From positions 50,906,501-50,970,500 of the forward strand of contig CM027381.1 of the NCBI GenBank assembly GCA_015680905.1: DNA of 64,000 nucleotides. Reading direction: 5' to 3'. This stretch comes from Coptis chinensis (lineage: Eukaryota; Streptophyta; Magnoliopsida; Ranunculales; Ranunculaceae). The position numbers were made by a program, and so were the translations under genes. Below the pieces are notes generated by a model, which searched no databases, was not told the DNA's origin, and saw only the letters and a program-made list of their open reading frames with translations. Of the stretch, positions 1 through 9,993 are shown piece by piece (within the stretch, counting starts at the first letter, position 1; each line of letters starts with the position of its first letter).

Positions 1-420
1 TAAAGTCTTTGACCACAAGTCACAAGTCTAGCTTTATACTTGTCGATTGATCCATCAGTCTTAAATTTCTTTGTGAATATCCACTTATATCCCAAAGTCT
101 TAGAACCTGGTAGTAAATCCACCAATTCCCATGTATGATTTTGCATTATGGATTCAATCTCGCTATTTATTGCTTCTTTCCAATAAGTAGCTTCTGGAGA
201 TGACATTGCATTCTTGAACGTTTGATGATTATTTTCCAACAAGTATGTTAGAAAATCAGGTCCAAAAGACGTTGATGTCCTTGACCTTTTCCTACGTCTA
301 GGTTCCTCCTCAATTTCACTTTGTGTAGGATGGTTACTAGTTGTAGCATCTAAAGTTCTCTTTGTTGAACTTGGCTCTATACACATGTTATACGAAAACG
401 TATTTTCAAAGAATGAAGCA
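1..420 (-). pseudogene. Copia reverse transcriptase, N-terminal part
   Basis: Minus-strand translation gives a run typical of the start of copia RT: a segment reading SPEATYWKEAINSEIESIMQ, then a tryptophan-rich stretch (WELVDLLPGSKTLGYKWIF), then TDGSIDKYKARLV, all collinear with plant copia polyproteins. A basic, serine-rich linker (RRRKRSRTSTS) precedes it and joins it to the integrase. The conserved region begins about 150 bases from the window edge, and the catalytic YxDD motif would lie outside. It belongs to the same polyprotein as the integrase at 718-1230. Family assignment is by recognition of these motifs and is strong. Confidence 0.8.
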
Positions 421-717
421 TTCCTTGACTTAATAATCGTATTAACATATATATCTTGAATCTCTAATTTATGAACCAGAAAATGATATGCACTACTATT
501 GTTTACATATCAAATGAATACACAATCAATAGTCTTGGGTCTTATCTTCACCTTCTTAGGTTTAGGGACTTCCACTTTAGCAAGACACCCTCACACTTTT
601 AAGAATTTGTAGGAAGTCTGATGACCTTTCCATAATTCGTATGATGTTTTAAGCGTCTTCTTGTTAGGAATCTTGTTGAGAATGTAATTGGCGGAAAACA
701 AAGCTTCCCCCCACAAA

Positions 718-1097
718 TTATGGGGTAAACCAAAACTTAACAACATAGCCTAGTTTCATCATCTCTTTTAGAGTTCGATTTTTGCATTCCGCAATACCGT
801 TTGATTGAGGTGAATAAGGAGTCGTAGTTTGATAAATGATTCCATGTTCAGAACATAAACCTTCAAAAGGTGATTCATATTCACCTCCTCTATCACTCCT
901 TATAGCCTTAATCTTTTTGCTTAGTTGATTTTCAACTTCATTTTTATAGTATTTGAACACTTTAATTGCCTCATATTTACTTCTCAACAAGTAAACATAA
1001 CTATATCTAGTGTTATCGTCAATAAAAGTAATAAAATATTTTTTACCACCTCTAGTTTGCACGTACTTAAGATCACACACACACACACACACACACA

Positions 1098-1131
<34 letters not shown>

Positions 1132-1230
1132 GTCTAGAGGTTCAGTAGTTCTTTCAATGGAATGAAATAATGATTTGGTCAACTTGGATTCAACACAAGT
1201 TTCACATTTATGGCGTGGGCCGGGTCTATT
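718..1230 (-). pseudogene. Copia integrase core (rve), interrupted upstream by the CACTA insertion
   Basis: The translation contains KCETCVESKLTK (end of the zinc-binding pre-integrase region), GGKKYFITFIDDNTRYSYVY (second acidic residue of the DDE core region), IKAIRSDRGGEYES (core aspartate with GGEY) and TPYSPQSNGIAECKNRTLKE, where the usual catalytic glutamate segment NGxAExxN is present. The frame stays open for 171 codons. The segment normally reading roughly DLIHSDVCD is replaced by a repetitive stretch of alternating Y-I then C-L/C-V residues, produced by a dinucleotide microsatellite (1074-1129). The first codons at about 1231-1233 come from the CACTA end, so the natural frame begins at 1230. 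Confidence 0.88.
1074..1129. repeat. Compound (CA)n-(TA)n microsatellite inside the copia integrase
   Basis: A (CA)n tract is followed by a (TA)n tract on the plus strand. In the minus-strand integrase frame it encodes alternating Tyr-Ile and Cys-Val/Leu residues. The flanking integrase residues DLI and DLKYVQ stay in one frame, so the net expansion is a multiple of three. Confidence 0.95.
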
Positions 1231-1259
1231 CACTACAACAAACAGGTTTTTTACCGACG
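1231..1259 (+). repeat. CACTA left terminal inverted repeat
   Basis: The repeat starts CACTACAACAAACAGG and pairs with 6643-6671, differing at two of 29 positions. It is preceded by the target duplication ATT at 1228-1230. Confidence 0.92.
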
Positions 1260-2382
1260 TTTTCGTTTCGTTCCTAAAACTAACCTTTTGGCACGTTTAA
1301 ATCGTCCTTAATAATTTGTTCGTTTCAAATGTTAAAATGATTATTTGCGACGTTTTTTTCGTCGGAAATAGTCGTCTAAATATTTTTAAGCAACCACTTA
1401 TTCTTTTTATAGTTGAAATAGTGTAGTACCGACGATAAAAATGTCGAAAATAAGTTTGTACATAAGGCAACGATTTTTTTCGTCACTATTTGTCTTAAGC
1501 TAGAGACGCTTTTGTTGATCGTGGGAACTAACATTTTATTTTCGACGTTTATATCGTCGGAATATACATTTTCGATTTCGGCGCGATTTCGATTATAACC
1601 AACCGCCAAATGTTTGATTTTTCACGAAAAAGAAAAGTGGGAAGAAACACTTTTTGGGGGAAATTAGTAACAGAGGAAAAACATCATAAACTAAAAAGGA
1701 AATAGAATGGCTCCTCACTCTCTTTCTTCATCCTCTCAACTTCGATCTCCAGGTACTTCTTTCTCTCTCCTTATTATTTTTTAAATTATTCTTCGACCCC
1801 TTTTCTAATCTTCTATAATTGTTAAAGCTATAGTTTTTTTTGTACGTAGGTGCTTTAATTATTTCGGGTTCAATTTGTCTACCACCTTCATCCTTCCTTC
1901 ATTGAGGGAAAGAAAATCTCTGGTAAGTTTTGAAGCAAAAATCTTTCTTTGAACCTGTTTATCTTAAAAAAGAGAGTAAAGTTGTGATTTTTCTTTTCGT
2001 TTCTTCAAGAATTATCATTCAAACTTGTTTGTAGAAATTAAAGAAGCAACTTTTTCTGGTATTAGGAACAAAAACACTAATGTTTTATTGTTAATAACTT
2101 AGTGAGAGGACTCTGCAAGTGGTAGCTATCAGTTTAGGTAATTTTTTTTGCTAGTTTGAACTTTGGATATATACTAGTTTATCAGGTTAAAATTTTGCTT
2201 AGCTATTATGATCTGCAAATTAATTTCGTTGATTTGCAAATTAATTTGGGTGTTATTAGTTTGTTCATGATTTGCAAATTAATTTCATAGATCTTTTTTG
2301 GTTATTATTAATCATGTCAAAAATAAATTTTGAATATCTCTATATTTCTTACTAAGTGAAATGCTTCATATAAACATTTTAG

Positions 2383-4615
2383 GTGGTAATTTTGGTTGTC
2401 ATCCCCAAGTTGAGAGGCTTGACGGCATTGAATACAAAAAATTGGTTGCGGTTCATTGTTCTTTTCCAATATGTTCCAAGGTTTCTTAGAATACAACCAC
2501 TGTATAAGGAAGTCACAAAAACTTCTGGCATACTCACCGAAACGGCATGGGCAGGAGCTGCATTTAATCTCTTTCTGTACATGCTTGCAAGTCATGTAAG
2601 TTTTGATAGTACACGTTCTCCTTTTTTCCCCATCATTTCTAACTATATTTAAGGGTTCCCCCCCTCTCTGTCAGTATATAATCATAATGGATATAAAGTA
2701 GTGGGATGATATATTCTACCAGAGAAAATACAAAAGCAACTTAAGGACAAAACAAGTACACTAAAACTCGCTAAGAAATCCCCATCAAAGACCCCCATTT
2801 GAACATAAACTCCAGGCCATTAAAGTTATATGCAGGTTATTCTAAGCCCATATTCTCTAGCTCCTTGCCATTATTTGCAAGTTTTGGTGTTTATACCATG
2901 TACCAATATTCGTGTTTACACCCTTTACCAAAATTTACTCCTCTTCGAATAATGGATTTTGTTTCTTGGATATTTCTTGTAGTTGGTATAAATGGTGGAA
3001 CTACCATGATGGTTTAATCGATGGTCTTTAACCTTGTTACTGAGTAGATTAGAATAATTCTTTGGGACCATTTTAAGATTTTAAGCGCAAAATAAGACAA
3101 GCTGAGCAAACCCGAGAGGCGGTGTTTGTCATATATGTATTTAAGAACTATTCTTTGATATAATAAAGATCGATGTTCATTATATGGTTTGGTTGGCTTG
3201 ATCATTTTAATATTTTAAAAACATTGCTTTTTTCTCTTTTGTTTATTAATATAGAATTTGTATTTATGAATTCTCCCTTCTTTTTTCAAAGTTATTTATG
3301 TAAATGTATCTATCTGTAGGTCTCACGGTCTTACTAGACTTAATATTACCATTATAAAAGTCATAGTTGTAACAAATGGGGTTATTGATAGAGATTTAGC
3401 TAAAATAACAAAAAAAAGGTGTAGAACATTTTATTAATTATAGTACTGCCATTTTTGGTCCATACTGTATAGTGATCTGAATGTTGTCCTTTTGTTATAG
3501 ACGTATCTGCAATCCAACACTGTTAGACTAGAAGAGATGAGAGTGAAACGGCAAGATGCAGAACAGTGGATGTCACACCATCTACTCCCTGAGAACCTGA
3601 GAGAACGGATGAGGCGGTATGAACAATACAAATGGCAAGAAACAAGGGGGGTGGACAAAGAGTTTCTGGTGCGTAACCTTCCCAAGGACCTAAGGAGGGA
3701 CATCAAACGCCATCTGTGCCTAGGTCTACTCATGAGAGTGAGTACTTTCGTATTTTTTTTCTTGTTCTTCCTTTTTTATTTGACAACAAACCTGAATTGG
3801 GGTGTTAACTCAACTCTTCCCTGGCTTTGGATGAGCTATATAATTCCAAATAAGGCAGTTGGTATTTCAAGACTAAGGCAACTCATACTGCATCTAGTAT
3901 TGTAGGGAGAACTTGTGTTTTGACCAAATTGACTACAATTCTTAATCTTAAATAGAGTAGTCTGTTTAGTGTGTTTGCTTGATGTCAGTTTCGGTTCTGT
4001 GTCGTGTGTGCTATGAAACACCTTCATCCATTAAAGATGAGGAATTAGTTAAATACTCCTTTGTTTTTCCTTTCTTTAGGTGCCAATGTTTGAAAAAATG
4101 GATGAGCAATTATTGGATGCAATGTGTGATCGTCTCAAGCCTGCATTCTACACTGAAGAAAGCTATATTGTCCGTGAAGGAGACCCGGTTGATGAGATGC
4201 TCTTCATCATGCGTGGCAAGCATCGATTGTGACCACAAATGGTGGTAGAACTGGCTTTTTAAATTCTGAATATCTCAAAGCTGGCAACTTCTGTGGAGAA
4301 GAGCTGCTCACATGGGCCCTTGACCCCCACTCCTCCAACCTTCCGATTTCGACCAGAACAGTGTGGGCTATAACATAGGTTGAAGGTTTTGCTCTCATGG
4401 CCAACGACTTGAAGTTCGTGGCCTCTCAGTTTCGAAGACTTCACAGCAAGCAGCTGCGGCACGCTTTTAGGTTCTACTCGCAGCAATGGAGGACATGGGC
4501 AGCTTGTTTCATTCAAGCAGCTTGGCGTCGGTACGGTAAGAAGAAGCTGGAAGAGTCTCTGCGTGAGGTTGGGAAGATCAGGCTCTGCTGGCTTCTGAAG
4601 CAACAGTTGAGGTAA
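2383..4615 (+). pseudogene. Captured fragment of a cyclic nucleotide-gated ion channel (CNGC)
   Basis: Three exon-like blocks match plant CNGC proteins, which are plasma-membrane cation channels with a C-terminal nucleotide-binding and calmodulin-binding region. Block 1 (2383-2595) encodes the S3-S5 membrane part, with NTKNWLRFIVLFQYVPRFLR and TETAWAGAAFNLFLYMLASH, and ends at a GTAAGT donor. Block 2 (3501-3737) encodes the C-linker, with RLEEMRVKRQDAEQWMSHH and LPKDLRRDIKRHLCLGLLMR, between an AG acceptor and a GTGAGT donor. Block 3 (4080-4615) encodes the nucleotide-binding domain (YIVREGDPVDEMLFIMRGK) and an IQ-like motif (WAACFIQAAWRRY). The pore exons between blocks 1 and 2 are absent. 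Block 3 has a one-base frameshift near 4220 and a TAG stop near 4377. Introns are retained, so genomic DNA, not cDNA, was captured. It cannot make a channel. Confidence 0.93.
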
Positions 4616-4631
4616 TCTCTCCTAAAACCTA

Positions 4632-4658
4632 ATATATATATATATATATATATATATA
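4632..4658. repeat. (TA)n microsatellite
   Basis: A run of alternating T and A lies directly after the captured CNGC segment, inside the CACTA element. Confidence 0.85.
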
Positions 4659-5061
4659 CCTACACACCTGACATGTAGATAATTTATAGTTGAAAGCATT
4701 TAAAGCTGTAAACAATCAACCTCCATTGTAGAAACTTGAACCATAACATAATCCATATATAGTTTGAAAACTTTCTCAATTATATAATCTAATAGTTGTA
4801 TGCTAATTTACATGATCCAAAACATTCAAAAACGAATTAAATTTGAACACATCATACAAATATTCTAATCAACTATATTATCATCTAAATGAGCCTGCCA
4901 AGGTCTGGTTCTTTCGTTTATCAACCGAACAATGAAGTTCCGTCCTGAAATTTCAACTGTTTTGAGGATTTGGGTATATGGGATTTGATATTTATGCCCA
5001 TCTAGTTTATTCTTACAATCCACAATGACTTGGACACATATTACCACACCTAGGGATTCTG

Positions 5062-5253
5062 TCAAATAGATGTTTCAAGCCCTTGGAGTTCTGTGAAGTT
5101 TTGATTTTTGACATACATCTGACAGTCTCTTAAACACAGTTTCTTATTCTCAAAGTGTGACTTGTTACGTTGTAGCCAAATACCCACAATACCAGCCACA
5201 TAACTTGAAGTCCAAAGGTGTTGTCTAGGACTCCATCTTTTTGCAACTCGCAT
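5062..5253 (-). pseudogene. Possible LINE (non-LTR retrotransposon) fragment
   Basis: The 63-codon stretch contains HLWTSSYVAGIVGIWLQRNK, which resembles the region after the reverse transcriptase of plant LINEs, where an LW...IW..RN pattern is common. No RT catalytic motif or poly(A) tail is visible. Stops break the frame on both sides; the next minus-strand piece (4865-5065) may continue it. It lies inside the CACTA element, to the right of the CNGC fragment, and could be a second captured segment. The assignment is tentative. Confidence 0.35.
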
Positions 5254-6642
5254 TGCTTCCTTGAAGTTAAGTTTGGGTGGACCGTGTTTAGGTGTGGTTA
5301 GGTTGAGATCTGTGTTTAGGTGAACTGTGATTTGGTTGATATCTATGTTTAGGTTGTTTGTATTGATAGCGCAACTAGTGGGGGTGCTTATGATTGTTGA
5401 TTCACTTGATTGGATTTATTGATGTTTAGTTCTTACATGGTGATTGATTTGCCTTTCCTGAATTGGGTTTAATGCTTAGGGGATTGGATTGACCACCACC
5501 TATCTGAAATTCATATAACTGATTATAAGTTAAGTTTGTGAGTTGTGAATACTGATTACCCATTTTGTGATCTTAGACATTTCAATCTAGTTATATGGTA
5601 TTGTTTTCTATAGGTGTTGCGTCATTTTTCCATATCCATGTACATATCTCTGACTCAATTGGCATGTTGGAGTATAGTTGATCAGTGTACCTTAACTAAA
5701 TGTTGTCATATTTTGTTTGCAGGTTCGAAGTCGTATGGGTTGGAAGAAATGATTTGTGTGGGTTTGTTTGGGCTTACTTGTTTGGGCAGAAGCATTTTGG
5801 ATAGGATTTTAACAAAAAATAAAAATAAAAATACTATGTGATAGATGTTGGATATTAAGACAATTTCTTTTCATGTTTTGTTTTTTATAAGACTATTGTA
5901 TATGTAATGAATCATATTATGGTCTTAAGAATGGAGTGGGTTATCATATATAAATGATTTTTGGGTTTGTTGTTTGTTAAATTTAATGTGGTTTAATTGA
6001 TGTTGTTTATATGTTTCTTTTAGGTTTTGTGATTGAAAAAAGTACATTGGATGTGAATAAGTGATTGAAAACAGAGAAATAATAATAATTAAAAAAAAAT
6101 AGGAATATGAATTTTAGAACCAAAAGTTGCGACATATTAAATAAGTGTCGCCAAAAGTTGATATCTCGTGACAGTAAATAATGTCGCAATATGAATTTTA
6201 GAACCAAAAGTTTGGTGTTGCTATGAAACAAAATGTCGGTAGTGTTATTACACACTCGACGTTTATAAATCGTCGCCAAAAGCCAATTTTCAGTGACGTT
6301 AAATAATGTCGCAATACGAATTTAAGTAACGAAAATTTTGAGATATTTGCCACGAAATAAATCGTCGGTGGTGGAAACTATTACCGACGTTTTTCTAGAT
6401 CGTCGCTACAAATTACTTTTTGCGACGTTTATAACAATCAAACGAGAAATACATATACTGACGTTTTTGTGGGCACTACCGACAGTATAAAACGTCGCTG
6501 ATTTTTTTTATTTGTCGACGATTTTATTTCGTTGTTTTAGACCTTTAGCGACTATACTTTTTGCGACGATAGAGTGACGATCAAAAGAACGTCGCAACTG
6601 ACTATTACTGACATTTTTCTTACTTTTTCCGACACTTTTTTT

Positions 6643-6671
6643 CGTCGCTAAAAAACATGTTTGTTGTAGTG
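6643..6671 (-). repeat. CACTA right terminal inverted repeat
   Basis: The inverted partner of 1231-1259 ends in GTTTGTTGTAGTG. It is followed by the target duplication ATT at 6672-6674. Confidence 0.92.
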
Positions 6672-6674
6672 ATT

Positions 6675-7600
6675 TTTATCTTTGGTACATAGTCCAAATT
6701 AATTAATCTATACAAAGTATCATAATTAATATGTCCCAATCTACCATGTCATACATATAAAGACTCAATTAAGTAAATAGAAGATTCAACTTTATTGGCG
6801 CTCTTTGGCGCAATAGTAAAACAAGACATCCTAAAGAACCCATCCTGAAGATAGCCCTTATCCACGAATACATCATTCTTAGTTAGTACAAATTTATCAT
6901 AAACAAATACTAACTTAAAGAAATTCTTACTCAGCAGCGACCCAGAAATCAAGTTCTTGCGAATGTCAGACACATAGAGCACCTCATTCAAAGTTAGTTC
7001 CTTTCCAGAAGTCAACCTTATCACCACCTTTCCTTTGCCTTCAACCTTGGACGTAGAAGAGTTTCCCATAAAGAGTTGTTCTTCTTTTTCCACAGCATGA
7101 TAAGTGGTGAACATTAGCTTGTTAGAGCATATGTGGCGAGTAGCACCAGTACCCACCCACCATTCCCTTTCATTTCCAATCATGAGACATTCAGAAACTA
7201 CAACAGATAGGTTCATGTCATTAACATTGTCAGAAAGCGTGTCCATTGTCACATTTGCTTCAGTCTTTTGCTTCTTGTACTTCTTTGGCTTGGGACATTC
7301 ACTTGCCTTATGTCCAGCCTTCCCACAGTTGTAGCACTTGCCCTTGAACTTAGTATGCGTACTACTCTCTTCGCCTTGAGCTTTGTCTTGGCGCTTCCTC
7401 TTTCCCTTAGCACTTAATCCTTCCACAACATTGGCCTTTGCCACCATGGGATCTTTGCCCTTCTTTTCAAATAGACGGTTATCTTCCTCTTTTCTTAGAC
7501 GGACAATCAGTTCTTCAAGATTCATATCTTTACGTTTATGCTTAAGATAGTTCTTAAAATCCTTCCAAGATGGTGGTAATTTCTCAATCACAGCAGCCAA
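6675..7600 (-). pseudogene. Copia nucleocapsid, protease and pre-integrase segment
   Basis: The 283-codon open stretch starts just after a TAA that separates it from gag. It has a basic region, then a CX2CX4HX4C zinc knuckle (CYNCGKAGHKASEC, residues 89-102), then the protease motif WWVGTGATRHIC (residues 147-158). In active copia proteases that motif reads WWVDTGATxHxC; the catalytic aspartate is Gly here (residue 150). After the stop at the end of the open stretch (about 6749, a Trp-to-TGA change in LYV*HGRLGHIN) the pre-integrase residues continue to the CACTA border at 6675. It would have been processed from a gag-pol polyprotein. Confidence 0.88.
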
Positions 7601-8035
7601 TTAGAAAGATTCTCCTAGGGTTATTCCTTCAGCAATGATATCATGGAGGATTACTTGAAGTTCTTGGACTTGGCTTATGACGGTCTTATTATCCATCATT
7701 TTGAAATCAAGAAATCTGCTAACTATGAATTTCTTCATGCCAGCATCTTCACTCTTGTATTTCTTGTCCAATGAATCCCAAAGTTCCTTAGTAGTCTTGA
7801 ACACAATATACACATTGTATAATGAGTCAGCCAACCCGCTAATGACATAATTTCTACACAAGAAATCAGCATGAAACCAAGCATCCTTGGCCAAAACCTT
7901 CTCCTTGTCGGTTTCATTAGGGCTTACATCAGGAGCCTTATCCCACAGAAACCTTGCCAAGTTAAGGGTGATTAGATAGAAGAGCATCTTCTGTTGCCAG
8001 CGCTTGAGGTAAATTAGTTGTGATTTTGAAGCCAA
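7601..8035 (-). pseudogene. Copia gag (capsid) segment
   Basis: The 144 codons contain LKRWQQKMLFYL, KELWDSLDKKYKSEDAGMKK and FLDFKMMDNKTVISQVQELQ, the UBN2/gag-polypeptide pattern of plant copia capsids. It ends at a TAA directly before LAAVIEKLPPSW, which continues the gag in the same frame. A single nonsense change (probably from CAA) therefore splits gag. The N-terminus looks shortened: the segment between the start MASKSQ and KRWQQKM is only a few residues, where related gags have a longer lead-in. Confidence 0.85.
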
Positions 8036-9116
8036 GAAAAATTATAGGCTTAACATGTTATTTTGAAGTACAATTGACTTGTTTCGGATAATTTAAAAGA
8101 AGCATTTTGGTATCATACAAGTAAAAAAGTTGATAGAAGGCAATTAGGAATGCACCAATTGTGGCTCTAAAAAGGTTTGATATCTCATCCGACTATCTTT
8201 TGATTGGTTTTATTGCTAAAAAACAAACAAACATGTAATACATATTACATGTGTTCATAAAAAATAGAGATTCATTATCCAAAAACCATATCAAGATTAT
8301 AATTCACCTCAACCAAAACTCATAGCGATGGTCATGTCATATTTCAAATAGGAAAAAAAAAACATTAAGATTTTTTTAGACATAGTAACTCCATTCAATA
8401 TGGTATAACATATAAGAAGACAAAATACCAATTACATACAAAAATTACAACTACAACCATAAAAGAATAATTAACAAACAAATAGAAATGACTTGTAAAT
8501 GCAAAAATCAATAAAACAACAAAGGATTCTCGTAGACTTATCACTATAGCCCGATATGGATTTAAGTTCAATGTTTTCTTTTTAATCTTTTTTGAAAAAG
8601 GACCACTACTAAGTCAGGATTAATTGTTGAGATGACAATAAACATATTGAATGCACAACAAACAAGTGTACATTGGCACGAAACTTGTCACTGAATTGAT
8701 CAAATTCAAAACTTGAGCACATGGACTAACAAATACGATGTCATTCAGGAGGCCAAGACTAGCTATATTTAAAAAAGGGAGGGGGTTCTAGGAACATATT
8801 TTATAAAAACACATAAACAAACTCATAATCGTTAGAGCATTTCTAAGTTTTAGATTAGGCTAATTTTTTGTAAATATTATTTTTTAACTACTTTAAACAT
8901 TATCACAAAAAATTATTCAAATTGGAAACTTATAACCTCATCGAATGAAGTCAACAAATTAAGAATTATGGAATGTTCATTTTCATGATATTTGAAACTA
9001 TATTTGGCAAATTTAGAAATTTTCAACCCCATATATAATCTTGGAGTATATATGTGCAGTCAAAAAATAAGTTATTTGCAAACTCATAAGAGTTATTATA
9101 CAAACAACAATATTTA
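8036..9116. other. Non-coding, AT-rich; probable remains of the copia leader and 5' LTR
   Basis: Lying upstream of copia gag on the minus strand, this stretch should include the leader and 5' LTR. I found no convincing TG...CA LTR borders, no initiator-Met primer binding site and no coding region, so the LTR is probably truncated or too decayed to recognise. Confidence 0.4.
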
Positions 9117-9477
9117 GGGTCTGCTTGTTTCCAAAACTACCCGATGCAAATTTATAAAATTTTCCCTAGAAACTTTTGTTGAGCAAAGTTTTGCATAATA
9201 TAATTTTCCCAAACTTTCTAGGTGCTTGGTTCACGTGCAATTTATTTCATATTCAAAACATTGAAAATGAATGATAATAAACTGATAAGAAGAGCTCACA
9301 TATTAGAAATTTTAATTCTAGCCAAATAATTCTCAATCATTACTCCCCAAAAGTAGGTACTCCAAATTTTACACTAAAGTACTACTTGTCCATATAAAAT
9401 CCAATAAACATAAATAACTGAAAAATTGTTTTGAAACAAAAAATCATTTCCAAAAAGTATAAAAAATAATCACAATC

Positions 9478-9856
9478 TCACAATTCCCCAATATGTCCAC
9501 GCAGGTCATGTAGTATGTCTTTCCTACCTTCTTCATCACTCAATACAAAGATTTCAGCTTCACTACGATATTTCATAAGCACTCGAAAAGTCGAATTCAA
9601 AAACCGCGCACTAAAGCCGTCAACACCAAAAATGTCATCTCTTAACTGCTTTCTAAATCCCAATGGGCCAATGGTTTCTCTAAGCTTTTCAAGATTATTG
9701 TTTACTCCTTCTAGAATCTCTATCACTTCATCTGCATTTCGCGCTTTCTTCGTAGGTGGTTTTGTAGATGAAGAAGATGGTCCCTTTTTAGTGCTTTTAG
9801 AGGACATGCTATCTTCAACTTCTTCCACATCATTATTCTCACAAGTTGCTTGCTGA
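9478..9856 (-). pseudogene. C-terminal part of the Harbinger Myb/SANT-like accessory protein
   Basis: The open frame has an acidic, serine- and lysine-rich linker (SSKSTKKGPSSSSTKPPTKK), then a helical stretch with EVIEILEGVNNNLEKLRETI, and finally RFLNSTFRVLMKYRSEAEIF. This layout matches the C-terminal tail of plant L10-interacting Myb-like proteins, which are also the second protein of PIF/Harbinger elements and assist transposase binding. The DNA-binding SANT part should lie upstream (to the right), beyond the solo LTR at 9994-11319. A weak trace, reading GIKWNFEKLTIVMGQSHSTG, appears on the minus strand near 11370-11440. Confidence 0.6.
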
Positions 9857-9993
9857 TCATGTGATTCTTATGGTGTTACTATTGATGTCATCCATACCAT
9901 TAAGTGCAAATGAACCTAGAAACAATCAAATTATAATGGGATATATAACAAAGTAAATTGGTGTTTGAAATGTGAAAACTCGGTCAAGACACC

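Larger units (their letters stand above)
1231..6671. mobile_element. CACTA (En/Spm-type) DNA transposon carrying a captured CNGC gene segment
   Basis: The left end starts CACTACAACAAACAGG and the right end finishes CATGTTTGTTGTAGTG. As inverted repeats they match at 27 of 29 positions (1231-1259 and 6643-6671). A 3-bp target duplication ATT sits at 1228-1230 and 6672-6674, as expected for this superfamily. Both subterminal regions (about 1240-1600 and 6100-6660) are dense with short CGACG/CGTCG motifs in both orientations, the subterminal repeats that bind transposase in CACTA elements. I found no TNPD-like or TNPA-like transposase, so the 5441-bp copy is non-autonomous. It inserted into the copia polyprotein, so it is younger than that element. 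Confidence 0.93.
1..8035 (-). mobile_element. Decayed Ty1/copia retrotransposon, cut by a CACTA element and by the left window edge
   Basis: Read on the minus strand, gag (8035-7601), zinc knuckle, protease and pre-integrase (7600-6675), integrase (1230-718) and the start of reverse transcriptase (about 420-1) come in copia order (PR-INT-RT). The element runs off the left edge, so the rest of RT, RNase H and the 3' LTR are outside. The CACTA transposon at 1231-6671 splits it between the pre-integrase and integrase-core parts. Several in-frame stops and a lost protease aspartate show that it is dead. I could not identify the 5' LTR or primer binding site to the right of 8035. Confidence 0.9.

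Noticed and set aside
1707-1755. Possible short first exon (MAPHSLSSSSQLRS) followed by a GTACTT donor inside the CACTA element
   Set aside because: Too short and low-complexity to support; no downstream exon continues it convincingly, and the CNGC part does not start this way.
9117-9132. Using GGGTCTGCTTGTTTCC to define both ends of the Harbinger element
   Set aside because: No inverted partner was found on the right before the Athila LTR or just beyond it, so only a probable left end is claimed.
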